Positions 15,558 through 20,479 of a DNA stretch of 20,479 nt are shown here, piece after piece. Position 1 is the stretch's first letter. Every line of letters begins with the position of its first letter. This DNA is from Methanosarcinales archaeon (lineage in GTDB: Archaea; Halobacteriota; Methanosarcinia; Methanosarcinales; Methanogasteraceae), in NCBI GenBank assembly GCA_003661105.1, contig QMVM01000007.1:1-20479 (forward strand), in the 5' to 3' direction. A program made the translations under genes and the position numbers. The notes under the pieces were generated by a model that had not been told where the DNA came from, made no database searches, and saw only the letters and a list, made by a program, of their open reading frames with translations.

Positions 15558-17345
15558 CTAACTGGCTGCCTTTTGCAGGATCATCAGTGCATCAAGCGAG
15601 GTAACCTCACCATCTCCACTCACATCAGCCACATCGCTGTATTCGCCGCTTGCAGCCATCTGCATGGCGATTGCGGCATCATCTGTCGTGACAGTCCCAT
15701 CGCCGTTGATATCGCCAGGCAATGCAACACCCGATGTTCCCCGCACCATCAGGACCGCATTACTCGCGTATATTGGTGTGTGCCGATCACGTTCAAATCC
15801 GACTGTATTGTCGCTTGCTTTCAGATTGGCGCTGATATCCCGTTCATCCACACAGACCTTGCTGCCCGGATATGCCTCTACATTCCATGCATCGCTCACA
15901 ACGGTCTCGCTGTTTATGAGCAGATTGCTGTGAGATTTTTCCGGTGTCACAACAGTAACCAGTGTTGCACTGGTGACCTCCGTGGTATCGATCGCTCCTG
16001 AAAAGGTCACGGTCGCGGTTGCTTCTTCTGTTGATACGCAATAACACTGCCATGCATTGAGTATGTCAAAGCCTTCCGTGATCCAGAGTTTCATCCGGTT
16101 GTCCGGATTCTCCGTGGGGTCATCATAGATGACAAGCAGCATCCCCCCATAGAGCGTTGCAGTTCCAGATGATTGGATGTTGCTGACCTTCACCGCGTAA
16201 TCACCAGTTCCTGTTACCTGCGCGGTCACATCATAGACATAAGTTCCTTTCGGAGTGTTTCCGGAACTTGCAAATGGCACCTGATCGATATATGAGCTAC
16301 CAGGTGTGCTATACGAGGTACCTGCAACATCCACATCAAATGATGCCTGACTTCCAGGTGGTGTGTCCGAGCTATCATACCAGTACAGATACAACCTTGC
16401 CGCTTCCACGGTCATGCCATCCGGTACCGCGATGTGATGAACTCTTGTAATGCTTGTGTCAGCAGCCAGGTTAGTCATTTTACCGCTTACATTATATGCA
16501 ACACCACCATACATCTCCACCCCCTCGTAACCGGTCAGCGGAGTCAACGGGTCTTCAGTATCGCAATCAAAGTTCTTGCTTGCGAAGCCATTTACGTAAA
16601 CAGACGCGTCTTCCTTTAATAATCCGTTATTGGTCTCGTCCTCCTCTGCAATGTCTGTGTTGCCGTCAGCAGTTGCGGTCAGGGTGATGGGTTTGCCCGT
16701 GCTGATGGAATCAGGTGCGTATTTGGCACAGTCGGGAGTCCACGTGATTGTAACCGTTTCACTCTGGTCCACCGACAGACCGCTGGATATGGTAGCGCAA
16801 CCTATCTGTGTACCATCAACAGCAAAACAAACATCGAACGCACCAGTAGCGTTGGACACTCCGATATTCCCAACATTCACCTGAATCTCATTGGCTTTGT
16901 TGACAAAAATAGCTGCTCCGGCGCTGGAACAATCCGGGTTCAGGGTGATACTCTCCACGACCAGGTCCGGCGCTCCAATCGTGATATTGCGTTCGAATCC
17001 GCCTTCTGATCTCTGTAGTTCGCTCACGACATGATCAAACTCGGCTGTATTGAGCGTGCCGCCGTCACCGGCACGAAAGTGCAGCACATCATCTACGTCT
17101 ATATTATCAGAATCGGTCAAAACCTGGTAATAGTTGGAGCCGCTGTTCGTCTCCACATCAAACGTCTTGCCGGTGTTAGCGTTCGTCATCTCTATAATAA
17201 GGTCATTTACAGACGCGCCATTGTTGTAATCGACCCAACCATAGACCAAGAACGAAGTCTCCGGGGCTGCGAGTCCGTTACCTGGCAGTAGTGCACCAGC
17301 AGTACTGGTGATCGTCAGTATCAATAATGCATGTAGTATTTTCAT
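15558..17345 (-). CDS. Secreted DUF3344 protein with CARDB domain and C-terminal dockerin
   Basis: This 595-residue exported protein has a signal peptide (1 to about 27); the shared module at 31-122 (FLVYGWVDYNNG, MTNANTGKTF, NYYQVL); one CARDB unit at 124-251 (ending EEDETNNG); a DUF3344 domain at about 255-537 (ARLYLYWYD, YVYDVTAQVTGTGDY, LWITEGFDIL, CVDERDI); and a type I dockerin at 541-595. The dockerin has two calcium loops, D545-x-N547-x-D549 to D556 (DINGDGTVTTDD) and D574-x-S576-x-D578 to D585 (DVSGDGEVTSLD). There is no membrane helix after the signal, so cohesin binding is the likely way it is held at the surface. The ATG at 17345 has AGGTG 9 bases upstream. It is the first clearly intact gene of the operon that also encodes the giant protein. 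Its dockerin differs from the one at 2632-2820, so both may not share one cohesin. Confidence 0.92.
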   Translation of the reverse strand: MKILHALLILTITSTAGALLPGNGLAAPETSFLVYGWVDYNNGASVNDLIIEMTNANTGKTFDVETNSGSNYYQVLTDSDNIDVDDVLHFRAGDGGTLNTAEFDHVVSELQRSEGGFERNITIGAPDLVVESITLNPDCSSAGAAIFVNKANEIQVNVGNIGVSNATGAFDVCFAVDGTQIGCATISSGLSVDQSETVTITWTPDCAKYAPDSISTGKPITLTATADGNTDIAEEDETNNGLLKEDASVYVNGFASKNFDCDTEDPLTPLTGYEGVEMYGGVAYNVSGKMTNLAADTSITRVHHIAVPDGMTVEAARLYLYWYDSSDTPPGSQASFDVDVAGTSYSTPGSSYIDQVPFASSGNTPKGTYVYDVTAQVTGTGDYAVKVSNIQSSGTATLYGGMLLVIYDDPTENPDNRMKLWITEGFDILNAWQCYCVSTEEATATVTFSGAIDTTEVTSATLVTVVTPEKSHSNLLINSETVVSDAWNVEAYPGSKVCVDERDISANLKASDNTVGFERDRHTPIYASNAVLMVRGTSGVALPGDINGDGTVTTDDAAIAMQMAASGEYSDVADVSGDGEVTSLDALMILQKAAS

Positions 17346-17357
17346 TATAGTTCACAC

Positions 17358-17654
17358 CTAATGGTTCTTCGGTTGTATCGTACCAGCCTGCGCCGGCATG
17401 TTCTCGCTCCTGAAATAGATCAGAGCATCATGGTGCCAGATACGACGCTGCTCGTGAATATTATTGCGGAGGTCAGGGCTACATCCGTCTTTGGAACGGC
17501 AAGTCGATCCATATCGTTGGTTGGGTTTGCTGGTTTCGCCGATGCGCACACTCCCACTTACGTCTATGTTGTCGTTCACAATCATGCTGTTGGATTCATA
17601 CGCTGCGCCTACTGCACACAGCAGCCAGCAGGTATGTTTTGGGTTTTTAGCCAT
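17358..17654 (-). pseudogene. 98-codon frame with duplicated signal-peptide start: relic gene or leader peptide
   Basis: The frame opens MAKNPKHTCWLLCA, which matches the start of the 961-residue dockerin protein (MNENPRPIRWLLCA) in both protein and DNA. The upstream leader is homologous as well. After about 15 residues the likeness ends: the hydrophobic core is lost and the rest is polar, Cys- and His-containing and unlike any family I know. Another minus-strand frame downstream (reading NDMDRLAVPKTDVALTSA) looks more protein-like but soon meets a stop, as expected of a frameshifted remnant. GAGGT lies 12 bases before its ATG, and its stop codon touches the Shine-Dalgarno of the 595-residue gene, so it could also be a translated leader coupled to that gene. 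I favour a decayed relic of a dockerin-type surface gene, with low certainty. Confidence 0.45.
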
Positions 17655-17716
17655 TGTTCTTACTTGACCTCGCTCATCTGTTTAGCTTGCATGGGCGGAT
17701 GCACGACCGTGTCGCT

Positions 17717-17799
17717 GTTCGTTCATATTAGCCATACTCGAATTACATATCATAGCATTTGGTAACATGGTTGTTAAGAATCATGATATATAAGTCTTG
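17717..17799 (-). promoter_or_regulatory. Promoter and 5' leader of the giant-protein operon (leader copy 2)
   Basis: The TATA box CTTATATAT is at 17794-17786 on the minus strand. The 83-base block aligns with 5585-5666 with one single-base gap. The shared core TGCTATGATA (17757-17748) falls 29 bases below the TATA box, at the expected start of transcription, and GAACGAAC ends the block at 17717, again 60-70 bases before an ATG. The two operons are probably controlled alike. Confidence 0.8.
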
Positions 17800-17966
17800 C
17801 GAATATCAGAGTTATCACACGATCTCGTGCTGGTGACATTGTTTTGAACTGTTGTTTGCCCTCGCATAGTGGAAGCCACTTCGTGTTTCTAACACCTCGA
17901 AACCGGCAGCCCCGCGCCCACGGGTGCCAAGCAACTTATCCGGATATTCCCTGCCAATTGCATGAG
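17800..17966. other. Upstream flank of the giant-protein operon with short dyads
   Basis: There is no gene here. The 12-base dyad CACGATCTCGTG (arms CACGA/TCGTG, 17818-17829) lies 24-35 bases upstream of the TATA box, where an archaeal activator could bind. A small hairpin AGTGG-AAG-CCACT lies at 17868-17880, and a GC-rich patch near 17910-17930 follows the end of the 534-residue gene. No clear T-tract terminator is present for that gene. Confidence 0.4.
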
Positions 17967-19571
17967 TCATCTGAACCTGCCGATCAGATACACCACACAG
18001 AGCATAAAGGGCATGAGTGCAATCTCGTATAATACCGGCACATCCGCCGAGCGCGGCTCTGTCCCGGCACCCCCTTCCAAAGGTGCGGCATCCGCGCCCT
18101 GAAGAGACCCGGTAACCTCGATCGTCGGCATCCCAAGTGATGAGGCATAACTGTGATCACTTGCAGCAAGTATGATTTCAGGGGGCGCGAGTGTCACATT
18201 CCCGGGAATTGAAAAATTAATCATATATTCGATCTCACTTGTCTGGTTTCCTGAAAGCGTTGCATGAAGCGTTGCATTTCCCGAGACCAGATTGGCGCCG
18301 GGTGGTATAACCTCAGTCAGATCAATGACTGCGTCCGCATTTCCGGTATTTCTGACATTCAGTGTAACCGTGACCGGATCACCGAGTGAGACTTTTGTAG
18401 GATACGCGGTCTTGTTCATGATTATGTATGCCCCGTCCACCGTGATCGTCTGGCTACTCGACCATACGCTGACGTTCTTTCCTGCAATCACAAACTTCGC
18501 TTCCGCGCCCGGAACATAGAATACGCCCGGTCTTACAGGTTCTATGTGGTATGAAAAGCGGGCAGACTCGGATGGCGTGATATTAAACCTCCAGGATGGG
18601 CTCTCGTTACCACATAGTCTGAAACCCTCGGGGACGGTGTCGTTTAATTCGATCTCGAGCTCCTCTTCTCCAATGTTTTCGAGATCGATACGTACCCACA
18701 CCGCCCGATCCATCGATATGTGGCTGTTCACCGTCTTCCTGACCGTAAGGTCGAATCTCGGCAGCACAAGAACTCCGGTTGACGCGGACTCTGTATACAT
18801 AACGCCCTCCTCATCAAACCCGGTCGCATTGGCAACGATCTCGAACAACTCGCCTTCATGATCACTGACCCATGATGGAACCCGCAGTGTTGTGTGAAAC
18901 GTCTTCTCGTCATCGTCAACCGTTAGGTTGCTGTAATGTCTGGTAAGGTCATCGATCGCCGAAAGATCGCCTGGATCGATTGTGATGTCCACGTGCTTGA
19001 GGTCTGCATCGTTTTCCCCGTCATTCTCGATCGTAACCTTGATACGGATCTCTGAGTCCCGCGCAGTGTATGCCTCGCAGTTGGTCTCGATCTCGAGTGA
19101 TATCTCTGGCTTTGCCCGCTCCCAGAACTCGATGTTAATTAATGGGTTCTCCCAGTCGGTTGGGTTTCGCGATTCCGGACTATCCTCGGTTTCGTTGTAT
19201 ATCACGATCGTGACCTCATCGTTCCAGTTAAAGCAATCGCAACAGTCTTCTTTATTTAGCCATTTGCAGTACTCCGGAGTTGCCTTATTCGCCACGCACG
19301 ATGCGTTGAGCACAGACTCGTTTAAGAACTCAACCCCTTTCCACAGCGATACGAGGACCTGATCAGTCTCTGACTGGTAATCCACAAACTTGACTGTGTA
19401 GCCGCTCACCTCATATGTATCGCCCATGTAGAGCGCAACACTCCCGACATTTGTCCAGTACTCAGGATCGCTCGCATTGAGCGTAGAAGCAGATGCCGTC
19501 TGCACCAGTGCCGGTGTCAATGCCACCAGTGCGACGCATATCAGGACCGTCCGTGCCAGCCGTCTGCCCAA
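17967..19571 (-). CDS. Exported, C-terminally anchored protein with S-layer-like N-terminus and DUF11-like repeats
   Basis: This 534-residue protein starts at TTG (19571), supported by a perfect GAGGAGG 8 bases upstream. Residues 1-29 are a signal peptide (LVQTASAS). Residues about 35-150 resemble methanogen S-layer-type domains (VALYMGDTYEVSGYTVKFVD, then VLVSLWKGVEFLNESV) and contain a Cys cluster (C92, C102, C110, C111, C113). Residues 155-268 form a CARDB/Ig-like unit. Two DUF11-like units follow at about 272-378 (VRIDLENIGEEELEIEL, VPEGFRLC) and 382-486 (VTVTLNVRNTGNADAVIDL, VIPPGANLVSGNATL). After a linker, a membrane helix at about 513-530 ends in the basic tail GRFR. It lies 3 bases after the DUF2149 gene, so translation is coupled. 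I infer that it is the outer-side partner of that membrane complex. Confidence 0.9.
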   Translation of the reverse strand: MGRRLARTVLICVALVALTPALVQTASASTLNASDPEYWTNVGSVALYMGDTYEVSGYTVKFVDYQSETDQVLVSLWKGVEFLNESVLNASCVANKATPEYCKWLNKEDCCDCFNWNDEVTIVIYNETEDSPESRNPTDWENPLINIEFWERAKPEISLEIETNCEAYTARDSEIRIKVTIENDGENDADLKHVDITIDPGDLSAIDDLTRHYSNLTVDDDEKTFHTTLRVPSWVSDHEGELFEIVANATGFDEEGVMYTESASTGVLVLPRFDLTVRKTVNSHISMDRAVWVRIDLENIGEEELEIELNDTVPEGFRLCGNESPSWRFNITPSESARFSYHIEPVRPGVFYVPGAEAKFVIAGKNVSVWSSSQTITVDGAYIIMNKTAYPTKVSLGDPVTVTLNVRNTGNADAVIDLTEVIPPGANLVSGNATLHATLSGNQTSEIEYMINFSIPGNVTLAPPEIILAASDHSYASSLGMPTIEVTGSLQGADAAPLEGGAGTEPRSADVPVLYEIALMPFMLCVVYLIGRFR

Positions 19572-19574
19572 CCG

Positions 19575-19904
19575 TCATTCCTCCTCAACATACACGGTTG
19601 CGCCGCCTTCGGTCTCATACAAACTGGCGACCAGTTTCCCCATTGATGTGGTCGTCTCATCGGTCATGTTCAGGATCTCTATCTCGGTTTCGTTCTTGAT
19701 GATGATCTGCATATCATCCTGCCCCGGATTCTTAACAATCGTGACGTCCTGACTCGTGAGCAGCTCAGGCATGTTGACATACATCATCATCATGACGAGG
19801 AGCCCGACTGCAAAGATCATCGCCACGTCGAAGAGATTAGCGACACCCGACAATGGGTCATCGTCCTCCTCAGGAGTTTCTGTTCTTTTTTTCATGAATC
19901 GCAT
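19575..19904 (-). CDS. DUF2149 family protein, ExbD/TolR-like
   Basis: This 109-residue protein has an acidic N-terminus (PEEDDDPLSG), one membrane helix at about 23-44, then a small extracytoplasmic domain (about 45-109). The stretch NLFDVAMIFAVGLLVMMM parallels the ExbD/TolR pattern in which an Asp at the start of the single helix carries protons (here Asp26). DUF2149 proteins in methanogens are often encoded near MotA/TolQ/ExbB and DUF2162 genes, which is why I place it in an ion-driven envelope complex. GGAGGTG overlaps the end of the upstream gene, 9 bases before the ATG. The family call is from memory of the motif; function is inferred. Confidence 0.85.
   Translation of the reverse strand: MRFMKKRTETPEEDDDPLSGVANLFDVAMIFAVGLLVMMMMYVNMPELLTSQDVTIVKNPGQDDMQIIIKNETEIEILNMTDETTTSMGKLVASLYETEGGATVYVEEE
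19580..19586 (-). promoter_or_regulatory. Shine-Dalgarno site that fixes a TTG start
   Basis: GAGGAGG on the minus strand, inside the last codons of the DUF2149 gene, sits 8 bases before the TTG at 19571. This supports a non-ATG start leading straight into the signal peptide. The nearby ATG at 19578 is in another frame. Confidence 0.75.
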
Positions 19905-19910
19905 AATCGC

Positions 19911-20468
19911 CTACACCTCCACAACCCTATCTTGCAGAACAGCGTGCAAAACGCCCATAGCGCCAACAGATGATTTTTCGACACGCCCCATCTCAATCCA
20001 CTCGCCGCCTGTAAAGATCTTGATATTACGGGATTTATCGATCTCTATGCGCTTGATATCCGAATACGGAACCTCGAAATTGGATCCATCGTCGGATAGG
20101 ATTTTGTTCACAGGCATTCCTTCGAGGTCTCTTGATCTGCTCCTTGCACGCCCCTTTATCGAGTATATCGTAACAGCGAACACTGCACATATAAATAAAT
20201 TAATAAGCAATAAATAATTAAATGGCACGTTGAGTTCGCCGACATTCATCGCGACGATAATCACTGCATTCACTATCACGATCGCCCCCATCCAGAGAGT
20301 GGAGTTCGCAACGACCGAACCTGCGGTTTTCGCACTGATCAGTCCGGATCTGTTGAATATCAGGGCGCGGTGGACAGACTCTCCCGATCTCGAGACGATC
20401 GTTCCGATGACGCCGAGACGATCGTTCTCATCTGGTTTCGGACGCACAACCGGCATTGGTGCTGGCAT
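19911..20468 (-). CDS. Two-helix membrane protein of unknown function (5' end may extend past window)
   Basis: At least 185 residues. A polar N-terminus (1-55) starts MPAPMPVVRPKPDEN. Two membrane helices follow at about 57-77 (TLWMGAIVIVNAVIIVAMNV) and 83-104 (FNYLLLINLFICAVFAVTIY), then a basic turn (KGRARSRSR), so the C-terminal domain is probably cytoplasmic. That domain (about 117-185; VPYSDIKRIEID, IKIFTGGEWIEM) recalls PH-like membrane-protein domains, but I do not recognise the family. The frame stays open upstream of the ATG at 20468 through a repeated PAPM motif, so the true start could lie at or beyond the window edge. It is 6 bases before the DUF2149 gene in the same operon and is probably part of the same complex. 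Confidence 0.8.
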   Translation of the reverse strand: MPAPMPVVRPKPDENDRLGVIGTIVSRSGESVHRALIFNRSGLISAKTAGSVVANSTLWMGAIVIVNAVIIVAMNVGELNVPFNYLLLINLFICAVFAVTIYSIKGRARSRSRDLEGMPVNKILSDDGSNFEVPYSDIKRIEIDKSRNIKIFTGGEWIEMGRVEKSSVGAMGVLHAVLQDRVVEV

Positions 20469-20479
20469 TGGTGCTGGCA
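20452..20479. repeat. Tandem 12-base repeat at a gene start
   Basis: GGCATTGGTGCT is repeated in tandem (20452-20463, 20464-20475, and a third copy begun at 20476). On the minus strand it reads ATGCCAGCACCA, coding MPAP repeats, so each unit supplies a possible start codon. The copy number cannot be known because the window ends inside it. Confidence 0.7.

Noticed and set aside
17361..17765. 134-codon plus-strand frame across the relic and leader
   Set aside because: It is antisense to the conserved promoter leader and to the copied signal-peptide start, which explain the sequence better. No supporting start signal was seen.

Overview
All convincing genes in this window lie on the minus strand and look archaeal. 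Evidence includes archaeal TATA boxes (TTTATATAA, CTTATATAT), good Shine-Dalgarno sites at most starts, and secreted proteins rich in N-x-S/T sequons. The domain set (DUF3344, CARDB, DUF2149, DUF4430, S-layer-like and DUF11-like domains) is typical of methanogen-related euryarchaea. My best guess is a relative of Methanosarcinales, Syntrophoarchaeum, ANME or Archaeoglobus; the exact lineage cannot be fixed from the sequence alone.

Read in transcription order (right to left), the first block is a tight three-gene cluster at 20479-17967. It holds a two-helix membrane protein, a DUF2149 protein that resembles ExbD/TolR, and an exported, C-terminally anchored protein with an S-layer-like N-terminus and DUF11-like repeats. 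This looks like part of an envelope energy-coupling system whose motor subunit (MotA/TolQ/ExbB type) should lie beyond the right edge.

The second block (17799-6082) starts at a clear promoter and leader. It continues through a 98-codon reading frame whose start resembles another gene's signal peptide, then a 595-residue DUF3344 protein ending in a dockerin, then a 3156-residue surface protein. The giant protein is built of about 17 CARDB-like units, six of which carry a CUB-like insertion, plus a DUF3344 domain and a C-terminal membrane anchor.

After a gene-free stretch (5667-6081), the third block (5666-1591) begins with a promoter and leader that is a diverged copy of the one in block two. 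It encodes a 961-residue DUF3344/CARDB/DUF4430/S-layer-like protein ending in a dockerin, then, 27 bases later, a cohesin-domain protein. It closes with a strong intrinsic terminator. A fourth gene, cut by the left edge, encodes a secreted protein with a C39-peptidase-like domain that seems to have lost its catalytic residues.

The main point is a non-cellulosomal archaeal cohesin-dockerin locus: one cohesin protein and two dockerin proteins, with no recognisable glycosidase. The two dockerin-coding operons share homologous promoter leaders, and the proteins share DUF3344, CARDB and a common N-terminal module (four copies in three proteins). I infer that they build a surface assembly on or around the S-layer. 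No mobile element, CRISPR array, tRNA or rRNA was seen.
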